A stretch of 23,987 nt of DNA, taken from positions 1 through 23,987 of the forward strand of contig JAWXCF010000036.1 in assembly GCA_034440515.1 (NCBI GenBank). The letters run 5' to 3'. The stretch is from JAWXCF01 sp034440515 (GTDB lineage: Bacteria; Bacteroidota; Bacteroidia; CAILMK01). This document shows positions 7,320 through 15,578 of the stretch, piece after piece. How positions within the stretch are numbered: the first letter of the stretch is position 1; every line of letters starts with the position of its first letter. A model generated the notes under the pieces. It searched no databases, had not been told where the DNA came from, and worked only from the letters and a program-made list of their open reading frames with translations. A program made the translations under genes and the position numbers.

Positions 7320-8478
7320 ATTGCCCAGCTTTATACAGATATTCAATTTTTCCAACCATAACGGCTGTATTTTCTCGTAGTCCAGTTGGTATGGTGATTA
7401 TCTTATTCTTTTCGTTAATAATTACCCCATTACTACCATAAGCGAGAGTTAAATAAGCTGAAATGTCACACTCCCTCATACCTGGATTAAATAAATAAAT
7501 ATTAATTGGTTGATTCGGCTTCACTGCTTCCATTTCTGGCAATTGGGTACATTGATCTGAAATTAAAAGGGAAGTTTTCAACTTCACTTCGTTAAACCAT
7601 TTGGCAAAATTCACCTCAATATTATTTAAAAGCTTGAAATAAGTAATGAATTTCAACATATTAGCCTCTAAATCTTTTGAACTCTTGCCTTTATAGTTCC
7701 AAGACAATATTTGGCCATTAATATTATCAACTTTAAAAAATACAACATCAAATGGGAATTCAATACCATCTTTTGTTCTAGCCCAAGCTAAAAATTGACT
7801 TACAAACTTTGGTCTAATGTAGGTAAGATTAATAAATATTTTTTCGTATTTATTTGAGTTTACATTCAGTTCGTTGTACATCAGCGTATCGTTTCTGTCG
7901 AAAGTTTCCCTAATGTTTTGACTCAATTTATATTCTAATAACAAACCCATACTGTCTGAGTATTTTCTATCATTTTCAGAGTAATTAATATCTACAGTTC
8001 TGCCATTGTAGGGGTCAACTACTTGTTCTTGCTTCAGATAACCTGATGCATAATATGATCTAATGCCAAAGTCTAGCTTGCCTCTTTCATTGTACATATA
8101 CTCATAGTATAGGTTTCCTTTTTTATCATATTGAAACATTCTACCTACTATCGTGTCATTTCTATAGTGTATTTGAGAACTAAGTTTATAGGGGTTTTTA
8201 TGGTAGTAGTCGCATAACCCTAACTTCATATTATCCTTATAGTTTTCATAACTTTCTATTAGTTTAGTATTAGGAAAATACGTTATCCATACCCCTTGGC
8301 GTTTTAATTCTTTATCATATTTATTTATTGTGTCACCCGCCATTATAGAAAATGAATTCCATTTACTTGATTGGGCAATAGCTAAATTGGTAAGCATTAC
8401 GAAACTTAAAATGAAAAAAACAGGATAAAGATTATAATATTTTATTTTAATGGGTAGTCTTTGATTAATGTTTGGCAT
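7297..8478 (-). CDS. Secreted hypothetical protein with MORN-like repeats
   Basis: Function is unknown. From the ATG at 8478 the protein has 393 residues. It begins with a basic stretch and a hydrophobic segment (about 18-34) ending AIAQ, a plausible signal peptide, so it is probably periplasmic or surface exposed. Residues about 60-170 contain repeated Tyr/Gly-rich units (for example YFPNTKLIESYENYKDN and YDKKGNLYYEYMYNERGKL) resembling the MORN/YwqK-type repeats common in Bacteroidota. The remaining C-terminal part has no recognisable motif. The frame is open back to 8580, but that would overlap the divergent GT51 gene. Its start is 28 bases from that gene, so a link to the cell envelope is possible but not shown. 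Its 3' end overlaps lysC. Confidence 0.75.
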   Translation of the reverse strand: MPNINQRLPIKIKYYNLYPVFFILSFVMLTNLAIAQSSKWNSFSIMAGDTINKYDKELKRQGVWITYFPNTKLIESYENYKDNMKLGLCDYYHKNPYKLSSQIHYRNDTIVGRMFQYDKKGNLYYEYMYNERGKLDFGIRSYYASGYLKQEQVVDPYNGRTVDINYSENDRKYSDSMGLLLEYKLSQNIRETFDRNDTLMYNELNVNSNKYEKIFINLTYIRPKFVSQFLAWARTKDGIEFPFDVVFFKVDNINGQILSWNYKGKSSKDLEANMLKFITYFKLLNNIEVNFAKWFNEVKLKTSLLISDQCTQLPEMEAVKPNQPINIYLFNPGMRECDISAYLTLAYGSNGVIINEKNKIITIPTGLRENTAVMVGKIEYLYKAGQFKAIHTE

Positions 8479-8506
8479 TTTTGTAATATTATAAATTGGG
8501 CGAATT

Positions 8507-10453
8507 TTGAGTAGTAAGGTAGTCAGAAGGTTTTTTAGGGTTTTTCTTTCTTTAGTTGTCCTAGTTATATGTGCTTGCATTGCAGTTTATTTATTTAGAA
8601 AACCCATATTGGACTGGGCAATTGGTAAAGCTTCTGCAAAATTAAAGAATGAATATGCTATTAATTTATCTATATCACAAAGAGATGTATCTGGTTTAAA
8701 TTCTGTTAATCTAGGTAATGTTAAATTAGTTAGCCATAATAAAGTCCTATTTCAAGCCAATAACTTAAATGTATCAGTGATGTTTTGGCCACTGTTTAGT
8801 GGTAAAGTGAAAATCAACTCACTAGAATGTAATAAAGCTTATTTAGATGCAAATGAACTAAGAAAAGTAAAATCTTCAAAATCAAAGCCCTTAGAAGAGA
8901 ATAAATCAGACACATCAATATTTGGAAAGTTAAAGTCTTTAGCAAAGTTTGCCATCAAGACCTCTGAATCAATTCCTGATAATATCATAATTAACTCGTT
9001 TAAAATAAACTACAATGATAGTTTAAATAAGTATTTGGTTACTCTACAAAACCTAAACTATGTTTCAAATGACATTAGTTCAACCATATTAATAAACAGA
9101 AACGATTTTGTTCAAAATTGGAAGATAAAAGGAGTTTTCAACCACAGTACTAAGGAGGCAGACGTAAATATATCTACAGATAAATTGCAAAACCTGAACC
9201 CAGGAAATATATCAAGATTAGAAAATACACTATGTGGGTTTAAACAGGTAAACCTTAAGTTAGAGTCTATAACTAGTACAGACAAATCAATAAATATTAG
9301 GGCAGGTGTAATTGCTGACAGCTTTTATGTGCACGACGCTAGATTGTCTCCTGACTCCATAATAGTAACTCACGGTGGCATTAGCTTTAATATGGATATT
9401 GATTCACAGAAAATCATACTTAAAGACCCAAGCCGAGTAATACTGGGTAAACTAAGTGCTGAATTGAAATCAGAATTAAAGTATTCTAATCCTAAAGAAG
9501 TAGGATTTAACGTAACGCTGCCAACTGTAAACGCACAAGATGTAATCGATGCAATGCCAATAGGTACATTTGATCAAACTAGAGGTTTAAAAATAGAAGG
9601 GACATTTAGTTATAAACTGGATTTTTTCCTAGACATTACAAAAAAAGATAGCATAGTAATAAAGTCTGACTTAGATGGTAATAGCCTGAAAATTAATCAA
9701 TATGGCTTAGCTGATTTATCTAAAATGAATTCTACGTTTACCTATCAGCCATTTAATAGCAATCGAACGCTACAAATAGGGCCAGCAAGTACTGGATACG
9801 TAAGTTTAGGTAACATATCTAAGTATCTACCTAAGGCTATAATGAGTATGGAAGATCCGCATTTCTATTCGCATAATGGATTTGAAGAAGCATCCTTTGC
9901 TCGAGCATTTTTAGAGAATCTGAAAAAAGGGGCTTTCAAGAAATCAGGCAGTACAATAACGCAACAATTGGTGAAAAATGTATTTCTTACCCATAAGAAA
10001 ACTATAGATAGGAAAATAGAAGAGATGTTAATTACTTGGTTGATTGAAAATCTTGATATAGTTTCTAAAAATAAAATGCTGGAAGTTTATATGAATCTCA
10101 TAGAGTGGGGTCCAGAGAAATATGGAATTAAAGAAGCTGCTGCATATTATTTTAACAAATCGCCTGCAGACCTAAAACTAAGCGAGTCAATATTTCTAGC
10201 ACACATTATCAGATCTCCTAAGAAATTTATGTATTTCTTTAATAATCAGGGTACATTGAATACTATGGCAGAACGACTAGAACATAGAACTGCCTATCAT
10301 ATGTATCGCCTGCGTATGATAACAGATGATGAGTACAGCAATTTTTGGGGAGATATTAACCTAACAGGTCCAGCTTCATCTAGGATTAAGATTGTCCCTA
10401 TTGACACTTCTGAAATAATTTTAGAAATTAATCCAGAACAAGAGGATTGGTAG
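8507..10453 (+). CDS. Membrane-anchored AsmA-like / GT51 peptidoglycan glycosyltransferase fusion
   Basis: The 648-residue protein starts with a basic N-terminus and one transmembrane helix (about 10-30). A long region (about 45-410) of short beta-rich segments, such as INLSISQRDVSGLNSVNLGNVKL, resembles AsmA-type domains. A GT51 domain (about 425-580) follows, with catalytic E449 in EDPHFYSHNG (449-458), GSTITQQLVKN (481-491), the second acidic site in DRKIEE (501-506), EVYMNLIEWGPEKYGI (526-541) and AAAYYF (544-549). It should polymerise lipid II outside the inner membrane. No transpeptidase domain follows, so it is not a class A penicillin-binding protein, and it is far longer than a plain MtgA. 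The only reasonable start that keeps the helix is TTG at 8507; the frame is closed at 8492. Confidence 0.82.
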   Translation: MSSKVVRRFFRVFLSLVVLVICACIAVYLFRKPILDWAIGKASAKLKNEYAINLSISQRDVSGLNSVNLGNVKLVSHNKVLFQANNLNVSVMFWPLFSGKVKINSLECNKAYLDANELRKVKSSKSKPLEENKSDTSIFGKLKSLAKFAIKTSESIPDNIIINSFKINYNDSLNKYLVTLQNLNYVSNDISSTILINRNDFVQNWKIKGVFNHSTKEADVNISTDKLQNLNPGNISRLENTLCGFKQVNLKLESITSTDKSINIRAGVIADSFYVHDARLSPDSIIVTHGGISFNMDIDSQKIILKDPSRVILGKLSAELKSELKYSNPKEVGFNVTLPTVNAQDVIDAMPIGTFDQTRGLKIEGTFSYKLDFFLDITKKDSIVIKSDLDGNSLKINQYGLADLSKMNSTFTYQPFNSNRTLQIGPASTGYVSLGNISKYLPKAIMSMEDPHFYSHNGFEEASFARAFLENLKKGAFKKSGSTITQQLVKNVFLTHKKTIDRKIEEMLITWLIENLDIVSKNKMLEVYMNLIEWGPEKYGIKEAAAYYFNKSPADLKLSESIFLAHIIRSPKKFMYFFNNQGTLNTMAERLEHRTAYHMYRLRMITDDEYSNFWGDINLTGPASSRIKIVPIDTSEIILEINPEQEDW

Positions 10454-10490
10454 TTTAACCATAATAGTACACTTTGCCTAATTGCATACA

Positions 10491-10498
10491 TACATTTG
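10491..10498 (+). promoter_or_regulatory. Candidate -7 box for kup
   Basis: TACATTTG is an exact TAnnTTTG match, extended as TTTGCACC. A TTTG at 10473-10476 could be the -33 element, but the 14-base spacer is shorter than the usual 17-23. The ATG at 10532 would then have a leader of about 28 bases. The position argues against using the TTG at 10496 as the start, because that TTG is inside the box. Confidence 0.55.
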
Positions 10499-10531
10499 CA
10501 CCGAAATATTTCCCGTTTCGGGGTTAGTTAT

Positions 10532-12517
10532 ATGCAATCAAAAGGGCCATTAAACAAGCTATCGGCTGCTGGTGTACTCATTTCTTTAGGTATCGTTTTC
10601 GGGGATATTGGAACATCCCCGCTATATGTAATGAAGGCGATAATGGGAAGTACACCCATACACACAGACTTAATCTTAGGAGGCATTTCTGCAGTATTTT
10701 GGACACTGACACTACAAACTACCTTAAAGTACGTTTTTCTAACTTTACGTGCTGATAATAGGGGAGAGGGGGGCATATTATCTCTTTATGCTTTGGTACG
10801 TCGATATAAGAAGTGGTTGGTAATCCCTGCTATTATCGGGGGTAGTACTCTTCTTGCTGATGGGATCATTACACCGCCCATTTCAGTTACCTCAGCCATA
10901 GAGGGTCTAAAACTTATTAGTCCAAATGTGCCAGTAGTTCCAATTGTAATGGTGATTATCACACTGCTATTCATCTTTCAAAGATTTGGAACTCACGTTG
11001 TTGGTAGATTCTTTGGACCAATTATGATATTGTGGTTTCTTATGCTAGGCACGCTCGGTTTCATATCTGCTTTGCAATATCCATATATATTCAAAGCACT
11101 GAACCCATACTATATACAGTTTTTGTTTCAGCAACCTGGTGGATTCTTCTTATTAGGTGCGGTTTTCCTATGTACAACTGGTGCAGAAGCACTGTATTCA
11201 GATTTAGGCCACTGTGGTAGAAAGAATATTCAAGTAAGTTGGCTATTCGTAAAACTTTGTTTGTTTTTAAATTATGCTGGTCAGGGTGCTTGGCTAATGG
11301 CCCATAGAGGAATGGTGGTAAAACCAGTAAATGGGGTTGAACTTAACCCATTTTATGAGATTATGCCAGATTGGTTTAGATTAACAGGTGTTATAATAGC
11401 TACAGCTGCCACCATTATAGCCAGTCAGGCTTTAATTACAGGTAGTTACACTTTAATAAGCGAAGCAATTCGGTTGAATCTGTGGCCGAAAGTAAAATTA
11501 ATTTATACTAACGACTCTAGAGGCCAAGTATATATTCCTAGCATTAATACTTTACTTATGTTTGGGTGCTTGGGTATTGTATTATACTTCAAGGAATCAA
11601 GCAATATGGAGGCTGCTTATGGTTTAGCCATTACACTAACAATGATAATGACTACTGTGCTGTTAAATTTCTATATGAGATTCATCAAGTTCAATAAAAT
11701 ACTGGTATGGATATTAACCATATTTTTTATCGGAATTGAAATCTCATTTCTAGTAGCTAATATGGAGAAATTTCCTAATGGGGGTTACGTAACCTTGGCT
11801 ATTAGTATTTTCTTAGTTGCAATTATGTACAGTTGGTTCAAAGCTAGAAAAATCAAAAATCAATATACAGAGTTTACCGACTTGGCACCTTATTTACCAA
11901 TGTTACGGGAGATAAGTGAAGATGAAAGTATTCCAAAGTACGCAACTAATTTAGTTTTCCTAACTAGTGCAGATAGGTTGAAAGAAATAGAAACTAAAAT
12001 AGTGTATTCAATTTTTAATAAAGCACCAAAACGTGCTGATGTTTATTGGTTTGTTCACGTAGATGTATTAGATGACCCTCACACTAAGGAATATTCAGTA
12101 GAGTTTTTAGAATCAAATAAGGTTATAAAAGTTAACTTTAGACTAGGATTTAGGATTGAGCCGACCATAAATTCATTATTTAGAGTTGTAGTCGATGATT
12201 TAACTAAGAGTAACGAAGTTGATGTGATAAGTAGATATAACTCTTTACGCAAATACAATATAACAGGGGATTTTAGATTTGTTGTAATAGAGCGAATGAT
12301 AAACATAAACGAAAGCTTAAAAGGCTTACAAAGAATAGTAATGACCATATATGAGTGGTTAAAACAATTCAGCATCAGCGAGGAAAAGGCATTTGGACTA
12401 GACACCAGTATGGTTACTACAGAGAAAGTACCCCTTATAACTATAAAACCTAAGACTCATCACAAGCTTCAAAGGTTGAATAGAGAAAACTACAAGGATG
12501 TTCATACTGATAAATAA
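10532..12517 (+). CDS. kup: KUP-family potassium uptake transporter
   Basis: This inner-membrane K+ importer of the KUP/HAK/KT family probably works as a proton symporter. From the ATG at 10532 it has 661 residues. The family signature FGDIGTSPLY is at 23-32 in the first membrane helix. About twelve hydrophobic segments run to roughly residue 430, including PISVTSAIEGL, GAEALYSDLGHCG and the GQGAWL segment. A hydrophilic cytoplasmic tail of about 230 residues follows, usual for this family. A TTG at 10496 would add 12 residues but coincides with the -7 box. The gene is followed by a strong terminator and appears to be a single-gene unit. Confidence 0.95.
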   Translation: MQSKGPLNKLSAAGVLISLGIVFGDIGTSPLYVMKAIMGSTPIHTDLILGGISAVFWTLTLQTTLKYVFLTLRADNRGEGGILSLYALVRRYKKWLVIPAIIGGSTLLADGIITPPISVTSAIEGLKLISPNVPVVPIVMVIITLLFIFQRFGTHVVGRFFGPIMILWFLMLGTLGFISALQYPYIFKALNPYYIQFLFQQPGGFFLLGAVFLCTTGAEALYSDLGHCGRKNIQVSWLFVKLCLFLNYAGQGAWLMAHRGMVVKPVNGVELNPFYEIMPDWFRLTGVIIATAATIIASQALITGSYTLISEAIRLNLWPKVKLIYTNDSRGQVYIPSINTLLMFGCLGIVLYFKESSNMEAAYGLAITLTMIMTTVLLNFYMRFIKFNKILVWILTIFFIGIEISFLVANMEKFPNGGYVTLAISIFLVAIMYSWFKARKIKNQYTEFTDLAPYLPMLREISEDESIPKYATNLVFLTSADRLKEIETKIVYSIFNKAPKRADVYWFVHVDVLDDPHTKEYSVEFLESNKVIKVNFRLGFRIEPTINSLFRVVVDDLTKSNEVDVISRYNSLRKYNITGDFRFVVIERMININESLKGLQRIVMTIYEWLKQFSISEEKAFGLDTSMVTTEKVPLITIKPKTHHKLQRLNRENYKDVHTDK

Positions 12518-12551
12518 TCTAATTACAACTCTGTCTATTACATCTCATAAA

Positions 12552-12577
12552 AAAGCCACCTAATTTTAGGTGGCTTT
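12552..12577. terminator. Bidirectional rho-independent terminator between kup and the TPR gene
   Basis: AAAGCCACCTA (12552-12562) pairs perfectly over 11 bases with TAGGTGGCTTT (12567-12577) around the tetraloop ATTT. Rightwards the stem runs into ATATTTTT; leftwards it runs into a T tract, the complement of AAAAAA at about 12549-12554. It can serve both convergent genes, kup (plus) and the TPR gene (minus). Confidence 0.9.
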
Positions 12578-12602
12578 ATATTTTTGAGTAGTCAAGTTAA
12601 AA

Positions 12603-14240
12603 CTATTTCTTCTTCTTTTGCTTCTCTACGCTTGTGAAATAATCTATCATTTGAGTAGCAGACTTATTGTTAGGATCTAATTCTTTTACTTTAAGGAAAT
12701 TCTGTTTTGATGTAGCAAAATCTTTTTTGTTGTAGGCAACATAGCCCATATACGTATACCCCTTTACATATAGACCTTTATATTTATCTTTCTCTGCAGC
12801 AGTAGCTGTCATAAATGCCTCATAGTATGGAGTCGCTTCACCTGTTTTAAAATCCTTGTCGTTATTCTCGTGAATTAAAATGCGTTGGTAGTAACTGCTA
12901 ATTAAATCAGGTTTTAGTTCAATTGACTTAGCAAATGCCGCATCTGCCTCATTATATCTCTTTGCTAAATTCTGGTATTTACCTAGATTATAATAAGTAT
13001 AGTAGTCATCATTATTTAACGTATGACTTGCTTTTTTACGCTCCACTCTAGCATTTAGCACGTCTGCAGCCATACCATAATCTTTAGCGCTATCTAGGGC
13101 AACTATTAGTTTATCCTCATAGGTATGCGCTGTATCATTATCATTGTATTTCTTTAAGTCTTCTACTGCACCAGTAAAGTTACCTAAACCTAATCGAGCC
13201 TCACCACGAGTTACGTAGTCTTTAGAAATGATGTCTTTAGGTTTAACTAAGCTAAAAAATCTATCCATATTTTGACTGGCCTCTTGGAATTTTCCAAGTT
13301 CCTTTTGACTGTAAGCTAATAGTCTTAAGGCAAATACATTTTTAGAGTTTAGGTTAACCACTTTTTGGAATTGTACCTCAGCTTTTGCAAACTCATTTAC
13401 TTGATACAAGAGTGAACCGTAATTGTACAGATTGTATTCAGAATTACCAGCTAGAGTCAAATATTTCTCAAAATTGGTAATAGACTCTTGATATTTACCA
13501 GTTTCACGGTAATAGTCAGATAATTTAATATAAAGCGGGGCATAATTAGCATCAATTTGTTTTACATCAGTGTAGAAAGGCTCTGCTGCCTCAAAATTGC
13601 CTTGTTTTAAATACAAATCTGCAATTCTTAAGTTAGCCTTTGTACTACGAGCATTTACTTGAACTGCCCTTTTGTATTCAGTTATACCTTTGCCGCTTTC
13701 ACCCTCCAATCTATATAGGTCACCACTAGTAATAATATAGTTTTCATTTGTTTTTTTCTTAGCCATTGCTTTGTCTATCAATGCACGACCAAAGCCTACC
13801 TCAGTTTTATCAAATACTTCGAATATGGCTACTGCAATCTCATTCATTACATCATAATTCTTATTTTTCGTTAATTCTAATGCTTTGTCAAAATTGGTTC
13901 TAGCCTCAGCTTTGTTTCCCTCAGCTAGCTTTATTCTACCTACACCTACATAGTTTAGGGCTTCTGCAGCATTCAATTTCAATCCTTCGTTATAAGAATA
14001 GTATGCACTATCTTTTTTCTCTGTGTTGTAATATACATTGCCTAAGTAAAACCAAGTTTCTGCACTTGGAGATTTAGCTAAACTAGCTTTAAATATTGTT
14101 CCAGCTTTATCATACAAATCTTGTTCATAAGCTTTTTTGCCTTCTTCTACTGTTTGTGCACTTACTGTAAATCCACCTAGTATTAGGCTGCTTGCTATTA
14201 GGCTTGATTTCAGCAAGGCCATCTTTGTCTTGATCATCAT
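12603..14240 (-). CDS. Secreted tetratricopeptide-repeat protein
   Basis: The 545-residue protein has a signal peptide (hydrophobic core then GGFTVSAQ, about 8-29) and is predicted periplasmic. The rest is built of tandem TPR helices, recognisable from units such as AETWFYLGNVYYNTEKKDSA and YYNLGKYQNLAKRYNEADAA, about a dozen in all, ending in a lysine-rich tail. TPR superhelices bind proteins; no catalytic motif is seen. It is the last gene of the minus-strand exbB-to-TPR run, 68 bases behind the PstS-like lipoprotein, and is followed by the strong terminator. Its job may be to scaffold or sense in connection with the TonB machine; that is inference from position. The start could be either of two adjacent ATGs (14240, 14237) or ATG 14222, and all retain the signal peptide. 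Confidence 0.87.
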   Translation of the reverse strand: MMIKTKMALLKSSLIASSLILGGFTVSAQTVEEGKKAYEQDLYDKAGTIFKASLAKSPSAETWFYLGNVYYNTEKKDSAYYSYNEGLKLNAAEALNYVGVGRIKLAEGNKAEARTNFDKALELTKNKNYDVMNEIAVAIFEVFDKTEVGFGRALIDKAMAKKKTNENYIITSGDLYRLEGESGKGITEYKRAVQVNARSTKANLRIADLYLKQGNFEAAEPFYTDVKQIDANYAPLYIKLSDYYRETGKYQESITNFEKYLTLAGNSEYNLYNYGSLLYQVNEFAKAEVQFQKVVNLNSKNVFALRLLAYSQKELGKFQEASQNMDRFFSLVKPKDIISKDYVTRGEARLGLGNFTGAVEDLKKYNDNDTAHTYEDKLIVALDSAKDYGMAADVLNARVERKKASHTLNNDDYYTYYNLGKYQNLAKRYNEADAAFAKSIELKPDLISSYYQRILIHENNDKDFKTGEATPYYEAFMTATAAEKDKYKGLYVKGYTYMGYVAYNKKDFATSKQNFLKVKELDPNNKSATQMIDYFTSVEKQKKKK

Positions 14241-14308
14241 ATAGTTGTTATATATACTTAGTTACTTTGTTTATTATTTAGATAATAGGCAAATGCCTTA
14301 CCAAAACC

Positions 14309-15268
14309 TTATTCTCCTCCTAATGTTTTGGTTACTTTTATATTTCTAGCCTGTTGCGTGTAGGGTAGTAAGCCCATTTGCAAAATTATTATTTGACCAT
14401 CTAATGCAATGTAGTTTCTCAACCCAGTGTGCAAACCAGAATAGGACTCTTGGCTGATGATATACACATTTCGAGGCAAGGCATAGGCTCCAAATTTTAA
14501 ATATGCTGCATACGGCCCTGCATATTTTAATTCAACTTTGAGTTTCGCAGTATCAGGAACTTCAAGTTGCATTATTCTTAAATCTTTCAGAAAACTAAGC
14601 CCTTTTTTATCTTGTGTGTCACTTATCCAACTTCTACTTATTAGTCCAATGGCATTTTGGTGACTTTGCACGTATTTAATAACTTCAGGGTTTGATTTTA
14701 CAGCTGAATAGTTTTTCGGAATCTTACCATTTAATTCAAATTTATCACCAATACTCCTTAATGTACTTCCTGCTTGATTATCAAATACCAAGAGGATTTT
14801 ACCCGCTTTACTGTTAGGGTACAATTGATTCCAATCTGTCACCTGTCCAGTAAATAATTTTTTCATTTGGTCATTAGTTAGTGTACTATCACCAAATTTT
14901 GAATTGACTATCAGTGTTGTAGCATCTAAGGCTATGGTCTGTTGAATAACCTTATGCCCTTTTTTCTTAAAGAATTCTAATTCTTCGTCTTTCAACATTC
15001 GAGTTCCTATTATGAAGTTAACACTGTCATTAATTAATGCTTGATATGTTTGAAACTCTGGTGCATATGCAGGGGTCACCTTTGCTAACCTGTATATGCT
15101 GTGAAATGCCTCTAGTTGAGATTCTGATATCAATTGTAGACTTTCATCTACCATAATGTTTATTTTTCCTGAGGTTGGTGTGTCAGTCACACCTTTTTTA
15201 CCATTTCCAGTACAGGCAGATAGGCTAATTAATATAATGAATGCTAATGCATTTGCTATTTTATTCAT
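14309..15268 (-). CDS. PstS-like substrate-binding lipoprotein
   Basis: The 319-residue protein has a lipoprotein signal peptide with lipobox LSAC (16-19, Cys19 lipidated). The body resembles the phosphate-type periplasmic binding fold: TTLIVN (117-122), FTGQVTDWNQLYP (139-151) and the C-terminal LRNYIALDGQ...GLLPY segment (about 283-303). The phosphate-loop motif of true PstS proteins (GSGT-like) appears altered to QAGSTLRSI (165-173), so phosphate binding is uncertain. No ABC permease or ATPase genes are near; it sits instead behind exbB-exbD-exbD-tonB, which suggests a role linked to TonB energy coupling rather than ABC import. Its ATG overlaps the end of the small membrane protein gene by 8 bases, implying coupled translation. 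Confidence 0.82.
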   Translation of the reverse strand: MNKIANALAFIILISLSACTGNGKKGVTDTPTSGKINIMVDESLQLISESQLEAFHSIYRLAKVTPAYAPEFQTYQALINDSVNFIIGTRMLKDEELEFFKKKGHKVIQQTIALDATTLIVNSKFGDSTLTNDQMKKLFTGQVTDWNQLYPNSKAGKILLVFDNQAGSTLRSIGDKFELNGKIPKNYSAVKSNPEVIKYVQSHQNAIGLISRSWISDTQDKKGLSFLKDLRIMQLEVPDTAKLKVELKYAGPYAAYLKFGAYALPRNVYIISQESYSGLHTGLRNYIALDGQIIILQMGLLPYTQQARNIKVTKTLGGE

Positions 15269-15557
15269 AATATCTTTTATTCAATTTTCTTAATCTATTT
15301 ATAACTAATACTAGTTTAAATATTCCACGCAATAATACTATACCCATCAATATATATAGAAATTCCTTTTTCCCCTCTAGACCTTTTCCAACTGATATAT
15401 AGTAATAAATAAAACCAGCTAAAATAAAAAAGAGCAAAGACAAAGCAATGTCTAGCATCATTTTTATGGGGAACTTCTTTCTCTCTGTTCTCTGCATTTT
15501 TACAATAAAAATGCCGGCAATGAGCAAAAACCAAATGCCGGCAATATCAATCTTAAA
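15261..15557 (-). CDS. Small hydrophobic membrane protein; start codon unclear
   Basis: The function is unknown. The end is 15261. The left coordinate given here (15557) is the limit of the open frame, because an in-frame TGA lies at 15558-15560. Possible starts are ATT at 15551 or 15545, TTG at 15527 (88 residues) or ATG at 15497 (78 residues). The encoded frame includes a hydrophobic segment, DIAGIWFLLIAGIFIVK, upstream of the ATG, then a basic stretch, MQRTERKKFPIK, and two more hydrophobic helices (LSLLFFILAGFIYYYI and LYILMGIVLLRGIF). The upstream segment looks like a genuine membrane helix, so the true start may be the rare ATT at 15551. The gene lies between tonB and the lipoprotein gene, overlapping the latter by 8 bases, so it is probably part of the operon. 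Confidence 0.65.
   Translation of the reverse strand, partial: FKIDIAGIWFLLIAGIFIVKMQRTERKKFPIKMMLDIALSLLFFILAGFIYYYISVGKGLEGKKEFLYILMGIVLLRGIFKLVLVINRLRKLNKRYYE
15509..15545. repeat. Two direct copies of a 13-base sequence, 24 bases apart
   Basis: AAATGCCGGCAAT occurs at 15509-15521 and at 15533-15545. The spacing of 24 bases is a multiple of three, so on the minus strand both copies are read in the same frame as IAGI within IAGIWFLLIAGIF. The centre GCCGGC is a palindrome. This probably reflects repeated coding in a hydrophobic segment rather than a regulatory site, but it lies just where the start of the small membrane protein is uncertain. Confidence 0.6.
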
Positions 15558-15578
15558 TCAAAAAATTTATATCAAATA

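Noticed and set aside
8479..8580. N-terminal extension of the MORN-like hypothetical protein to 8580
   Set aside because: It would overlap the divergent GT51 gene and place 34 basic residues ahead of a signal peptide; ATG 8478 fits better.
12079..12405. 108-codon minus-strand frame within the kup C-terminal region
   Set aside because: It lies wholly within kup coding sequence, has low-complexity Leu/Ser/Thr content and has no motif.
14285..14300. Short palindrome AGGCAAATGCCT between the lipoprotein and TPR genes
   Set aside because: A five-base stem with a two-base loop and no T tract is not convincing as a terminator or operator.
15316..15534. 72-codon alternative frame overlapping the small membrane protein
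   Set aside because: It starts with TTG and reads a cysteine/histidine-rich frame-shifted sequence. The other frame gives clean membrane helices and an 8-base overlap with the lipoprotein gene.
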